Source: Mucilaginibacter sp. OK283 (lineage in GTDB: Bacteria > Bacteroidota > Bacteroidia > Sphingobacteriales > Sphingobacteriaceae). From it: 64,000 nucleotides of DNA. A program made the translations under genes and the position numbers. Under the pieces are notes generated by a model that was not told the origin of the DNA, did no database searches, and worked only from the letters and a program-made list of their open reading frames with translations. The stretch covers positions 168,502-232,501 of the forward strand of contig NZ_FODR01000013.1 in assembly GCF_900110415.1 (NCBI RefSeq), read 5' to 3'. Of the stretch, positions 42,350-51,015 are shown in pieces (the first letter of the stretch is position 1; every line of letters starts with the position of its first letter).

Positions 42350-42694
42350 TTATTCTTTTATCGAGGAAATTATCTTTCCTAAAACCTTTACTATTGATTG
42401 CACATCATCGAGCATCGATTGTTCAAAGGGGTAACTCTCTGCTTTCTGACATAACAACAACCAGTACCTGGTTTCTTCGGCTTCCTTATAAGCTACCTTA
42501 CATTTATGTTTAAAATCGCTCTTGCTTTGCGCTCCCTGCGCTTCGCAAACATTTGCCCCTATTGATGTACCGCTCCTGAACAGTTGATTAGCCATATTGA
42601 ATTTCCTTAACGCTTCCAGCTTCTCGGTGAAGCTGATGATCTTTAAAGAAAACTCGAAAGTCAAATCAACAATCAGGTTAGGTCTATCACTCAT
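42350..42694 (-). CDS. Four-helix-bundle protein, S23/IVP family (copy 2), inside the dcw cluster
   Basis: A 114-residue all-helical protein, identified by the family core QLFRSGTSIGANVCEAQGAQ and the following SKSDFKHKCKVAYKEAEETR. It is related to but distinct from the copy at 20581-20955 and belongs to the GANV-type subgroup. Relatives are encoded in 23S rRNA intervening sequences and as stand-alone chromosomal genes; a nucleic-acid role is suspected but not proven. Its location is odd: it interrupts the essential murE-mraY junction and is framed by perfect 27 bp inverted repeats (42251-42277 and 42776-42802). The dcw transcript would therefore carry a long stem with this gene in its loop. 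Confidence 0.9.
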   Translation of the reverse strand: MSDRPNLIVDLTFEFSLKIISFTEKLEALRKFNMANQLFRSGTSIGANVCEAQGAQSKSDFKHKCKVAYKEAEETRYWLLLCQKAESYPFEQSMLDDVQSIVKVLGKIISSIKE

Positions 42695-42729
42695 TATTTT
42701 ATCAATTCATCAATCACTAATTCCCAATC

Positions 42730-42802
42730 CAAACATCTATTCCTCATCTGCATATTTGCATATTTGCATATCTGAAATCTGCACATCTGAAATCTGCACA
42801 TC
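42730..42802. repeat. GTGCAGATTTCA inverted repeat, right arm
   Basis: Exact reverse complement of 42251-42277 at 42776-42802, preceded by degenerate GCATATTT words from about 42740. It ends 3 bp before the murE stop codon. Confidence 0.9.
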
Positions 42803-42805
42803 CAC

Positions 42806-44266
42806 CTACACCAATAATTTAAACTGCTCTTCCAACTCCTCCATATCATCGAAGTGATTCTTTACTCCATGCGACTCCTGGTATTTCTCGTGTCCTTTTC
42901 CCGCTACCAGGATTATATCTCCCGGATTTGCCAGCATGCAGGCTGTTTTAATTGCCTCTCTCCTGTCAACTATGCTCACTGTGTGACGTTTAAACGCCGG
43001 GTCAACGCCCTCGATCATGTCTTTGATGATCTGGGCAGGGTCTTCCGAGCGTGGATTGTCTGATGTCAGGATCACTTTATCGCTCCATTCGCTGGCCACG
43101 CGGGCCATAATGGGGCGTTTGGTTTTGTCGCGATCTCCGCCACAACCTATTACGGTTATTACTTTTTCGTTGCCTTTGCGTATGTCGTGAATGGTGCTTA
43201 GCACATTTTGCACGGCATCCGGCGTGTGGGCATAATCAACTATACCTATTACTTTATTTGGTGCCACTATATATTCAAACCTGCCTTCGGCACCGGTTAG
43301 TTTGCTCAGGCTGGTTAGCGTTTTGGCTTTATCCTGCTCTAACAACATGGCGGTGGCGTACACGGCCAGCAGGTTGTAAGCGTTAAAGGTGCCAACCATT
43401 TTAAACCATACCTCTTCGTTATCAATATGCAATAACAATCCTCCAAACTGGTTCTCCAGGATGCGGGCCTTGTAATCGGCCATGCTTTTTAGCCCGTAGG
43501 TTTTGCGGTGCGCCTGTGAGTTTTGCAGCATGATGTTACCATTCTTATCATCGCTGTTGGTTAAAGCAAAGGCGCTTTTCGGCAATCCATCAAAGAAGGC
43601 TTTCTTGGCCTTCAGATAACTGTCAAAGGTTTTATGATAATCCAAATGATCGTGCGTGAGGTTGGTAAATACCCCGCCCGAAAAATGCAAATTGGCTACC
43701 CGGTGCTGTGCAACCGCATGCGAGCTAACTTCCATAAAGCAATAATCGCAGCCTTGTGTCACCATCTCTTCAAGCAAACGGTTAAGTTCAATAGGATCAG
43801 GCGTGGTATGGGTTGATGGTATCACCTGGCCATTAATCTGGTTTTCGACAGTTGATAGCAAACCGGCTTTATAGCCCAGATCGCGAAACAATTGATAAAG
43901 CAGCGTAGCGATGGTGGTTTTGCCGTTGGTACCGGTGACGCCAACCAGCTTTAACTGTGCCGATGGATTACCGTAAAAATTGGCAGCCACCAAACTTAAT
44001 GCCTTAGCCGAATCGGCTACCATTAAAAAATCAACTTCGGCTGCGGTGTGGGCAGGTAAATCTTCGCATATAACAGCGATGGCGCCCTGTTTAATAGCCT
44101 GGTCAATATAATCGTGCCCGTCAACCTGTGTGCCTTTTACGGCAACAAACATCGACCCCGGAATTACCTGGCGCGAATCAAAAGCTACAGACGTAATTTC
44201 TACATCGGCGCTGCCTTGTAACTCGGTAAATGCTAACCCATCTATTAAATCACTTAAATACCTCAT
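42806..44266 (-). CDS. murE: UDP-MurNAc-tripeptide ligase (meso-DAP adding)
   Basis: Adds meso-diaminopimelate to UDP-MurNAc-L-Ala-D-Glu. 486 residues. ATP P-loop GTNGKTTIATLLYQLF starts at residue 112; UDP-binding TTPDPIELNRLL at 154-165; THDHLDYHKTF at 205-215. The DNPR motif at 403-406 (SDNPRSEDP) marks meso-DAP rather than lysine specificity, as expected for Gram-negative peptidoglycan. Its ATG overlaps the ftsI stop by 4 bp (ATGA), so the two are translationally coupled. Downstream it is followed by the four-helix-bundle insertion rather than by murF, which is absent from the cluster. Confidence 0.97.
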   Translation of the reverse strand: MRYLSDLIDGLAFTELQGSADVEITSVAFDSRQVIPGSMFVAVKGTQVDGHDYIDQAIKQGAIAVICEDLPAHTAAEVDFLMVADSAKALSLVAANFYGNPSAQLKLVGVTGTNGKTTIATLLYQLFRDLGYKAGLLSTVENQINGQVIPSTHTTPDPIELNRLLEEMVTQGCDYCFMEVSSHAVAQHRVANLHFSGGVFTNLTHDHLDYHKTFDSYLKAKKAFFDGLPKSAFALTNSDDKNGNIMLQNSQAHRKTYGLKSMADYKARILENQFGGLLLHIDNEEVWFKMVGTFNAYNLLAVYATAMLLEQDKAKTLTSLSKLTGAEGRFEYIVAPNKVIGIVDYAHTPDAVQNVLSTIHDIRKGNEKVITVIGCGGDRDKTKRPIMARVASEWSDKVILTSDNPRSEDPAQIIKDMIEGVDPAFKRHTVSIVDRREAIKTACMLANPGDIILVAGKGHEKYQESHGVKNHFDDMEELEEQFKLLV

Positions 44267-46377
44267 TGCAGTTCAATTGTTATGCGTGATCCTTTTGGTA
44301 TTAGGCTGCCGCCAGTAACCGATTGTGTGGTTACCATGCCGCTGCCGCGTACCGTTACTTTATAACCTGCATTGCCCAAAACATACAGGGCGTCGCTCAG
44401 GCCCATTCCTGTTACTGTAGGAACAGTGCCTTCTTTATATCGTGTATCCTCAAATGGTATACCATTGCTGGTATCAACTCCGTTGCCTGCTGCATCTGCC
44501 GATGCGTATAGTGGCTTAACCCCCAATTTGGTATATACATGTTTTAGTGCCTTTAAATTGCCCTGCTTTACCTTAGGCATTGATGTATTGCCAACAAGGC
44601 TTACAGGCGATGGCTGGTTTATCTCCATATCATTGGCATAAACCTTATCGGCAATTTCCCTGAAAATAGGCCCGGCAACCTTAGCCGCCAGGTACGATCC
44701 GCGGGTGGGATTATTTACCACCACGATCATCGAATATTTAGGATGATCGGCCGGGAAATAACCGCAAAACGATGCCTGATATTTTTTTACCTTATAACCT
44801 TTTGTACCATCGGCTACCTGAGCTGTACCTGTTTTACCAGCCACGGTATAACGGGGGTTTTTAATTACGCGCTTACAATTACCTTCCTGTACAACGCCTT
44901 CAAGCATGCTTTTTACTTTACCAAGCGTAGCATCCGAGCATACTTTTTCATTAATTACCCTGGCGTTAAACTGCTCGATGGTGCTACCCATCCTCCTGAT
45001 CTCGCGCACAAAAATCGGCGCTATCATTTTACCATTGTTGGCTACCGAATTATAAAACGCCAGCATTTGCAACGGGGTAAGGTTCATTTCATAACCATAG
45101 GCCATTTCGGGTAGGGTATAATACTTGTTCCAGCTGCGGTTGCCCGGGTTTTTTATAACAGGCCTTCCTTCGCCGGGAATTTGCAGCTGCAGCTTATCAT
45201 TTAAATGATAGCTGTACAGCTTATTGATAAACTGCCATGGGTTATCTTTATAATGACCATATACCAACTTTGCTGCCGCCACGTTTGATGATTCTTCAAA
45301 AGCTTTTTTAACCGTCATTTCATAGTTGTCATGCTCGGTATCGGTAATGGTTGGCCCCTTGGGGAACTTGTATTTACCGCCCTCAGCATTTACTATAGTA
45401 TTGGTATCCAGTTTATGCTGATCAAGCAGGGTCATATATGACACCAGCTTGAAGGTAGAACCCGGATCAATAGCGTTACTGATGGCATAATTAAAACTCT
45501 CCTTAAAAGTATTTTCTTTTGAACGGGTAAAATTGGCTATGGCACGCACTTCGCCGGTAGCAACTTCCATCAGCACCACACAGCCATGATCAGCTGCGCT
45601 TGAATCCAGCTGCCTTAATAAAGCCGCCTGTGCTATCTCCTGGAAGTTAACATTAATGGTCGACATGATATCGGCGCCATCTTTTGCCGGTATCTCATCT
45701 TCATCATTATTTACTGGCATCCACGTTCCGCCGGGAATACGCTGCATCAAGCGCCTGCCGTTTTCGCCATTGATGTATGCCGAGTAAGCCCCCTCTAAGC
45801 CTACCGGATTTTTAATATTTTCGTTTTTATAACCAATGGTGCGTGCGGCCAAAGCATGAAAAGGCAAAATGCGTTTGTTTTGCTGCAAAACAATGAGGCA
45901 ATTTTTGGTTTTCCTGTTTTTGAAAATTGGGAACTCACGAATCTTTTTTAACTCCTGATAGCTTACCCTGCGGTGCAAAAGCTGGTAACGCGATCCGTCT
46001 TTACGGGCATCGCGCAGTAACCTGGCATATTCGCGTGGCGTTCTATCGCCATATAACTGCGATAAATTTGCCGCCAGCACATCAACATTGTCATTAAAAA
46101 TACTATCAACAGCAAGCCCTGCTCCCAACATATCCATATGCAATTCATACTCGGGTACCGATGTGGCCAGCAGGCTGCCATCTACCGAAAAAATATTACC
46201 CCGCGCGGCTTCGACATCTCTGAACTGGGCTGTCATGTTTACTGCCTTGGCTTTCCATTTTGCGCCTTGTATAAATTGTACCCGGCAAAGCTGTACCACA
46301 ACCGCGAACGAAAAAAGCACAACAAGGCCAAAGGCAATATACACCCTAAGCAATATGTTAGTCCTAATTTTCATCAT
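44263..46377 (-). CDS. ftsI: Septal penicillin-binding protein FtsI (class B) with PASTA domain
   Basis: Transpeptidase that crosslinks septal peptidoglycan, partner of FtsW. 704 residues: a signal-anchor (11-31), the N-terminal non-catalytic module with RGNIFSVDGSLLATSVPEYE, then the transpeptidase with Ser307 in STFK (307-310), SSN at 363-365 and KTG at 515-517. A single PASTA domain occupies about 645-704 (GTVPTVTGMGLSDALYVLGN), a feature known in Bacteroidota FtsI. Its start overlaps the end of the ftsL-like gene by 14 bp. The periplasmic beta-lactam target is expected to function normally since all motifs are intact. Confidence 0.97.
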   Translation of the reverse strand: MMKIRTNILLRVYIAFGLVVLFSFAVVVQLCRVQFIQGAKWKAKAVNMTAQFRDVEAARGNIFSVDGSLLATSVPEYELHMDMLGAGLAVDSIFNDNVDVLAANLSQLYGDRTPREYARLLRDARKDGSRYQLLHRRVSYQELKKIREFPIFKNRKTKNCLIVLQQNKRILPFHALAARTIGYKNENIKNPVGLEGAYSAYINGENGRRLMQRIPGGTWMPVNNDEDEIPAKDGADIMSTINVNFQEIAQAALLRQLDSSAADHGCVVLMEVATGEVRAIANFTRSKENTFKESFNYAISNAIDPGSTFKLVSYMTLLDQHKLDTNTIVNAEGGKYKFPKGPTITDTEHDNYEMTVKKAFEESSNVAAAKLVYGHYKDNPWQFINKLYSYHLNDKLQLQIPGEGRPVIKNPGNRSWNKYYTLPEMAYGYEMNLTPLQMLAFYNSVANNGKMIAPIFVREIRRMGSTIEQFNARVINEKVCSDATLGKVKSMLEGVVQEGNCKRVIKNPRYTVAGKTGTAQVADGTKGYKVKKYQASFCGYFPADHPKYSMIVVVNNPTRGSYLAAKVAGPIFREIADKVYANDMEINQPSPVSLVGNTSMPKVKQGNLKALKHVYTKLGVKPLYASADAAGNGVDTSNGIPFEDTRYKEGTVPTVTGMGLSDALYVLGNAGYKVTVRGSGMVTTQSVTGGSLIPKGSRITIELQ

Positions 46378-46780
46378 TATCCTCCTTCACCGTTATCTTT
46401 TTTGGCGGCTCAACGCTTTGCCTCACCCCAAGGGTATCGGCACGTTTGGCCACTTCAATTAATGTACTTTTAAAAGCCATATCGGCTTTTGTAGTTTTAA
46501 AATCCCAGCTGCGTTCTTTCACCTCCTTAGTAAGGTCATCAATATCGCGGATGGTTTTTTCGGCCAGGTGCATATTACCTATATACACCATACCCAAAAA
46601 AGCAATGAACAGTACAAAAGGCAGGGCGCTGGTGGCCTTCTCGCTTGTAATAAAGCGCTTGGTAAAAAATTGCGTAAAGAAATTATCGGGGATCTCCCTT
46701 TTTTTGGGTTTATCCTCAACAATAAGCTCTTCTGCCTCTTCTTCCTCCTCCTGAATTTCTGTACGGAAACGATTGCTCAT
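46364..46780 (-). CDS. ftsL: FtsL-like division protein
   Basis: A 138-residue bitopic protein: acidic cytoplasmic start (FRTEIQEEEEEAEELIVEDK), a single membrane segment (about 53-73, ALPFVLFIAFLGMVYIGNMH), and a coiled-coil-like periplasmic part (AEKTIRDIDDLTKEVKERSW) ending with ADTLGVRQSVEPPKKI. Size, topology and place between rsmH and ftsI identify it as the FtsL equivalent that links FtsQ, FtsW and FtsI; sequence similarity in this family is low. It overlaps rsmH by 4 bp. The Glu-rich N-terminal extension is longer than in E. coli FtsL. Confidence 0.85.
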   Translation of the reverse strand: MSNRFRTEIQEEEEEAEELIVEDKPKKREIPDNFFTQFFTKRFITSEKATSALPFVLFIAFLGMVYIGNMHLAEKTIRDIDDLTKEVKERSWDFKTTKADMAFKSTLIEVAKRADTLGVRQSVEPPKKITVKEDNDEN

Positions 46781-47679
46781 ATTTTTACAGCTATCCTTAA
46801 TTTAGCGCTCCTTGCCCTGTTATTTTTACTTATTTCATCTGCCGATGCGGTTATAGCCCCACGGCTTACAGCATCAAGCGGCCTTTTATTATTACCATAT
46901 AAATCCTTTTCTACTTCGCCGCTAAACTTGCCTTTGGCAATGAAGTTTTTTACCAGCCTGTCTTCCAGTGAGTGGTAGCTCATTACTACCAGCCTGCCGC
47001 CAACAGCCAGCACCTCGGCACTTTGTACCAAAAATTCCTTCAAAGCTTCCAGCTCCTGGTTAACTTCGATACGCAGCGCCTGAAAAACCTGTGCCAGGTA
47101 CTTATTTTCTTTCCCCTTCGGAATGCGGTTAATAATCGCGTTCTTCAAATCGGCTATGGTTACTATAGGGGCGTTAAGCCTGGCGGTAACTATCGTTTCG
47201 GCCAATGATTTGGCATTTTGAATTTCACCGTAAACGCCAAAAATGCGGTGCAATTCGGCGCCGGTATAATTATTTACCACATCCTTAGCCGTCAGCTCGC
47301 CACCCTGGTTCATACGCATATCCAGCTCGGCGTCAAAACGAATAGAAAAACCACGTTCGGCCTGGTCAAACTGGTATGATGATACGCCCAAATCGGCCAG
47401 TATGCCATCAACCGGGATAGCACCGTGCAAACGGCAAAAGTTTTTCAGATACCTAAAATTCTGATCTATAAAAACAAAGCGTTCATCGTCAATTATATTT
47501 TGCTGCGCATCGGTATCCTGGTCAAACGCCAGCAAAGTACCTTCGGACCCCAAATGTTTCATAATCTCGCGCGAATGCCCGCCGCCGCCAAAGGTTACAT
47601 CCACATAGGTGCCATCCTTTTTTATAGCCAGGCCATCAATGCATTCCTGCAGCATAACCGGTGTATGGTACTCACTCAT
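46777..47679 (-). CDS. rsmH: 16S rRNA (cytosine-1402-N4)-methyltransferase
   Basis: Methylates N4 of C1402 in 16S rRNA using SAM, tuning start-codon fidelity. 300 residues. Typical opening YHTPVMLQECIDGLAIKKDG and SAM-binding VDVTFGGGGHSREIM; DLGVSSYQFDQAERGFSIR, QVFQALRIEVNQELEAL and MSYHSLEDRLVKNF are further family blocks. Overlaps mraZ by 8 bp at its start and ftsL by 4 bp at its end, so translation of these three is tightly coupled. Confidence 0.97.
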   Translation of the reverse strand: MSEYHTPVMLQECIDGLAIKKDGTYVDVTFGGGGHSREIMKHLGSEGTLLAFDQDTDAQQNIIDDERFVFIDQNFRYLKNFCRLHGAIPVDGILADLGVSSYQFDQAERGFSIRFDAELDMRMNQGGELTAKDVVNNYTGAELHRIFGVYGEIQNAKSLAETIVTARLNAPIVTIADLKNAIINRIPKGKENKYLAQVFQALRIEVNQELEALKEFLVQSAEVLAVGGRLVVMSYHSLEDRLVKNFIAKGKFSGEVEKDLYGNNKRPLDAVSRGAITASADEISKNNRARSAKLRIAVKI

Positions 47680-48136
47680 CTATCCTCCTTGCTTTACTAC
47701 CCATTACCGCTTCGGCCAATTCGGCAAAATTATCAGGCTCGTTATTTATCATTTCGGTATGGGCAGCCTTATCCCATACTTCAATTTTGTTTAACACACA
47801 GGTTAAAACAACATCATTACCAATGCCGGCAAAATCAAGCAAACTCTTTGGCAAAAGCACCCTGCCGGCCGAATCGGGCATTAAAGCCGTGGCTCCGCCG
47901 GTGAAATAGCGAATAAAACGCAGGTTTTGCCGGTCATATTCGTTAAGTTTGCTCAATTCGTCAAGTCTTTTGTCCCATTCGGATTTTGTGTAAATAACCA
48001 GATACTTCTCCAGGCCGCGATTGATCATAAGGCCCTCGCCGTCAGCTTCAGGAAGCTGCTTTTTGAGGCCCGCAGGGATCATCATCCGCCCTTTGGCATC
48101 CAGTTTACATTCAAATTCTCCGGTTAAATGCGGCAT
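47672..48136 (-). CDS. mraZ: Transcriptional regulator MraZ
   Basis: AbrB-like DNA-binding protein, first gene of the dcw cluster and, in other bacteria, a regulator of it. 154 residues with two tandem MraZ domains: GEFECKLDAKGRMMIPAGL (domain 1) and MPDSAGRVLLPKSLLDFAG (domain 2), each with the DxxGR signature. The frame remains open to a GTG at 48196, but the ATG at 48136 matches the family N-terminus, and the longer form would begin inside the operator. Three 10 bp-spaced GTGGTA boxes lie 43-70 bp upstream, so autoregulation is expected. Confidence 0.96.
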   Translation of the reverse strand: MPHLTGEFECKLDAKGRMMIPAGLKKQLPEADGEGLMINRGLEKYLVIYTKSEWDKRLDELSKLNEYDRQNLRFIRYFTGGATALMPDSAGRVLLPKSLLDFAGIGNDVVLTCVLNKIEVWDKAAHTEMINNEPDNFAELAEAVMGSKARRIDE

Positions 48137-48180
48137 TATAAGACTATGGCTTAATTTAATAGGTAAAAGTAATTTTCTTT

Positions 48181-48206
48181 TACCACAAATTACCACTTTT
48201 TACCAC
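48181..48206 (-). promoter_or_regulatory. MraZ operator: three GTGGTA boxes at 10 bp period
   Basis: On the coding (minus) strand GTGGTA occurs at 48201-48206, 48191-48196 and 48181-48186, exactly 10 bp apart, with A/T-rich spacers. MraZ is known to bind short direct G-rich repeats upstream of its own gene, one per subunit of the ring. They lie 45-70 bp upstream of the mraZ ATG. Confidence 0.8.
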
Positions 48207-48389
48207 CAAAAAGTTTTCAACATTTTTGGTGGCTTTTGATGCTATACGGCAAATTTCAAAAGAGCGTTGAGCGGCCATTTAAAATCAGAATCAACACTTA
48301 ATAGAGTGGGTTCAACAATAAATGCTAAAGCTATTTTAGCAGACCTTCCGCGCAAGTTTTTATCGAAAATTTTGTAAATTTGATTCATA

Positions 48390-48605
48390 ATGGAAAAGCT
48401 GACAATCAATATCCCCGACAAAAAAAGCTCGCTGGTAAAACAAATCCTTATCGGGCTCGGTGTCACTATACAACAGGATTCCTCTACTAATACCATTGCC
48501 TACAGAGAAAAACTGGCCAAAATTTCGATATGGTCTGATGATGATTTGAAGTTTTTAGAAGAAGGTAAAAATGCTTTCGAAAGCTTGAAACCACAACAAT
48601 GGTAA
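48390..48605 (+). CDS. Antitoxin-like protein paired with PIN toxin
   Basis: A 71-residue cytoplasmic protein that starts MEKLTINIPDKKSSLVKQIL, a short beta strand followed by a helix as in ribbon-helix-helix-type antitoxins, and ends with an acidic amphipathic tail (DDDLKFLEEGKNAFESLKP). It overlaps the downstream PIN-domain frame in the typical ATGGTAA arrangement (7 bp). The family is a Bacteroidota antitoxin type; I do not know a specific name. The frame is intact although its partner is broken. It reads divergently from mraZ, on the other side of the dcw promoter. Confidence 0.7.
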   Translation: MEKLTINIPDKKSSLVKQILIGLGVTIQQDSSTNTIAYREKLAKISIWSDDDLKFLEEGKNAFESLKPQQW

Positions 48606-48974
48606 TAGATACCGGTATATTTATTGAACATTTACGTGCTAAGGACAAACTTGGCACTACTTTATACAAGATTTCTGACAATACCGAGCTCTTCATTTCT
48701 TCGGTATCTCTTTATGGACTATATATGGGGGGCGACCAATAAGGAGAAGGAAAACGATGTAAAGAATATAACAGGGGATCTTTCTGTATTACCCTTTACA
48801 GACACTGTTGCCCAGAAAGCCGCGCAGATTTATCATCAATTGCGCCAGAGTAATCAAATGATTGAATTCCGGGATATTTTTATTGCCGCAACTTGCATAG
48901 TTAATGAAATGCCGATCATCACTTTGAATAAAAAGCATTTCAAGCGCATCGATGGCCTAAAAATATTGCGGTAA
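48599..48974 (+). pseudogene. PIN-domain (VapC-like) toxin, frameshifted
   Basis: A PIN-domain ribonuclease gene split by a frameshift. The start ATG at 48599 gives MVIDTGIFIEHLRAKDKLGT with catalytic Asp4, reads to residue ~44 (LYGLYMGG) and stops at TAA (48740-48742). Dropping one G from the G6 run at 48727-48732 restores MGATNKEKENDVKNITG and the rest of the domain, including IEFRDIFIAATCIVNE with the conserved Asp, and ends GLKILR. At residue 40 the usual Glu of the PIN motif (LYELYMGA in relatives, from memory) is Gly (GGA). Frameshift and active-site change together point to a dead toxin. A sequencing error in the homopolymer is the alternative. Confidence 0.8.
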
Positions 48975-49009
48975 ACGATTTATTTTTTGCCCCTTATTTA
49001 AAGAAACGA

Positions 49010-49744
49010 TTAATAATTTTCCCCCTTCAAAACAGCCACCATCGCCCTTACTTCATCTTCATCGGCAATATAAACATTTCCATAATCGCTCACCTCTTTA
49101 TTAATATAAGTTAAAGGATTTGGCGCTACAGCGCGTGCCGATGAATGGTATTCTGTTGCGTTACTTTCGGCTACCAGTTTTTGCAGGTTGGTTGATTTAA
49201 TACCGGCACCGGGCATAATTGTAATACGGCCGGCGGCTTGTTTAACCAGCTCACCCAACAACTGGCCGGCATCGGGCGCCGCGCTTTTTTGGCCGGAGGT
49301 GAGTACCCGCCGGCATCCGCAGGCTATCAGTTCTTCTAACGATTTTAAAGGATCGGGCGTACCATCGAACGCACGGTTGCAGGTAACGCTCATTGGGCCA
49401 GCCCATTCAACAATGCGTTTCAGCCATTCGGTATCAATTTCGGCATCTATGGTTTGTGTGCCTACCGAAATGCCATTGCAGCCCAACTCACGGCAAATTT
49501 GTATATCGTGCTTAATAATGGCGTATTCATCCTCGTTGTAAAAGTAATTTCCAGACCGCGGCCTGATGATGGGGAACAAATCGATCCCTATTTTATCGCG
49601 CACCTGTTTTATGGTGCCATAGCTCGGTGTAGTACCGCCTTCAATAGGGTTATCACATAATTCAACCCGCGCAGCACCGGCGCGCTCGGCTATAATACAG
49701 GTTTGAATAGTAAAGGCGCATACTTCGAGGATCCTGGCAGGCAT
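49010..49744 (-). CDS. cutC: CutC family protein (copper homeostasis)
   Basis: A 244-residue TIM-barrel protein of the CutC family, historically linked to copper tolerance; the biochemical activity is not certain. The family stretches LEVCAFTIQTCIIAERAGA, ARVELCDNPIEGGTTPSYGT, IIRPRSGNYFYNEDE, TCNRAFDGTPDPLKSLEEL and RVLTSGQKSAAPDA are all present. Cytoplasmic, no signal peptide. Single gene, in the same orientation as the following PepSY gene but 46 bp from it, so it may be the tail of the siderophore-receptor unit. No other copper genes are near. Confidence 0.92.
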   Translation of the reverse strand: MPARILEVCAFTIQTCIIAERAGAARVELCDNPIEGGTTPSYGTIKQVRDKIGIDLFPIIRPRSGNYFYNEDEYAIIKHDIQICRELGCNGISVGTQTIDAEIDTEWLKRIVEWAGPMSVTCNRAFDGTPDPLKSLEELIACGCRRVLTSGQKSAAPDAGQLLGELVKQAAGRITIMPGAGIKSTNLQKLVAESNATEYHSSARAVAPNPLTYINKEVSDYGNVYIADEDEVRAMVAVLKGENY

Positions 49745-49790
49745 ATTTTATTATTTTGCTAAGCTGTAAACATACAAACTATCAAATAAT

Positions 49791-51011
49791 TTAAACCAAT
49801 TCCATCTTCCTATAGGTTTTAGTTTTTTTACGTGTACGGTTAAGCCACATCATTACCCCTGTTACCGGGAATATGAGCGATAAAAGGCATACAATAAAAC
49901 TGATTATTTTGGTTGGCATGCCGTAAACCGAGCCGGTATGCACCGGTTTTACGTAAGCCCTTACGCGCTGGCCTAAACTTTTGGCGGCAAACAATTGCGC
50001 GCCTGCAATGCTGCCGTTATACTGGTCGACGTAATACGTATCGGCTGTGGTTTCAACCGCACCCTTAGGCAAAATGTTTATGCTGTAAACGGCCAGCGAA
50101 TCTTTAGGCACCCGTACCGTATAATAATCTGCCAATGTGGTTTGTGTTGTTACGGCCTGCAATACGGCATCTACCTTTAAAGCTTCGGCCCCGGCCTGGT
50201 ATTTTGATTGCGGTGCTTTAGGCTGCTCTTTTACCAACTTTGAACCGGTTATAGCAAATAATGCCTGATTAGCTAACTTAAACGTCATGATTAAGCCTGT
50301 TAACGCAATCACAATTAAAAATATCGAAGTATAAAAGCCGGTGACCAGGTGCAAATCGTGCACCAGCCGTTTGGTACTGCCGCCCCATTTTATTTTTAAC
50401 CGCTGCTTCATAACGTTTTTGGTTTTAGGCCACCACAGTATTACCCCGGTTATTAATATAAACAGGAAAAGCAATGTCGAGATTGACACTACCCAATCGC
50501 CAAGGCTATCCTTACCTGCCAGTAAAAACCGGTGAAACATCTCGGCCGAGTACAGGAACGACTGCCTGCGGCTATACTCACCTGTTACCAGGCCAGTGTA
50601 GGGGTTTACAAACACGCTTAAGTTTGCCCGGTCGGCCTCTTTAGCTTTTTTTTCCTTATCGCCCTGTGCCATTGCGGGCCTGCTCTTTTCGGCCTGGGCT
50701 GCATTACCTTTTTTACCTTTCTTCTCGGGTACAATTAAGCCAATCTCAACCGTTCTGGTGGCATCATTATAAACCATTGCCGAGGCCAGCTTTGCTTTGG
50801 GAACCTGCTTAAGGGCTGCCTTAATCATTTGCTCCAGCGGTACCCGTGTAGCTGCGGCCTGCACGTAATAAAGTTTGGGGTGCAGGGTATGCTCAATTTC
50901 CTTTTCAAAAACCAGCATCGTGCCCGTGAGGCATGAGCAAAAAATAACAATGCCAGCCGCAAGGCTCAAATAAAGGTGTATGGTACGGAAAAATACTTTC
51001 ATGGCTTTCAT
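49791..51011 (-). CDS. PepSY-associated membrane protein (putative iron-chelate reductase)
   Basis: A 406-residue inner-membrane protein with four helices: ~10-35 (TIHLYLSLAAGIVIFCSCLTG), ~190 (VSISTLLFLFILITGVILWW), ~237 (FYTSIFLIVIALTGLIMTF) and ~365-385. The two periplasmic segments hold PepSY-like domains; the first contains a Lys/Ala-rich insertion (EKKGKKGNAAQAEKSRP). Conserved His residues at the ends of helices (HLYLS, MFHRFLLAG, HDLHLVTG) resemble haem or metal ligands. Such proteins are usually encoded next to ferric-siderophore receptors and are thought to reduce the imported iron. The gene follows the siderophore receptor directly, separated by a hairpin. Confidence 0.85.
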   Translation of the reverse strand: MKAMKVFFRTIHLYLSLAAGIVIFCSCLTGTMLVFEKEIEHTLHPKLYYVQAAATRVPLEQMIKAALKQVPKAKLASAMVYNDATRTVEIGLIVPEKKGKKGNAAQAEKSRPAMAQGDKEKKAKEADRANLSVFVNPYTGLVTGEYSRRQSFLYSAEMFHRFLLAGKDSLGDWVVSISTLLFLFILITGVILWWPKTKNVMKQRLKIKWGGSTKRLVHDLHLVTGFYTSIFLIVIALTGLIMTFKLANQALFAITGSKLVKEQPKAPQSKYQAGAEALKVDAVLQAVTTQTTLADYYTVRVPKDSLAVYSINILPKGAVETTADTYYVDQYNGSIAGAQLFAAKSLGQRVRAYVKPVHTGSVYGMPTKIISFIVCLLSLIFPVTGVMMWLNRTRKKTKTYRKMELV

Positions 51012-51015
51012 TACA

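Noticed and set aside
48137..48196. Longer MraZ from the GTG at 48196
   Set aside because: That start lies inside the GTGGTA operator boxes, and family members begin near the ATG at 48136.
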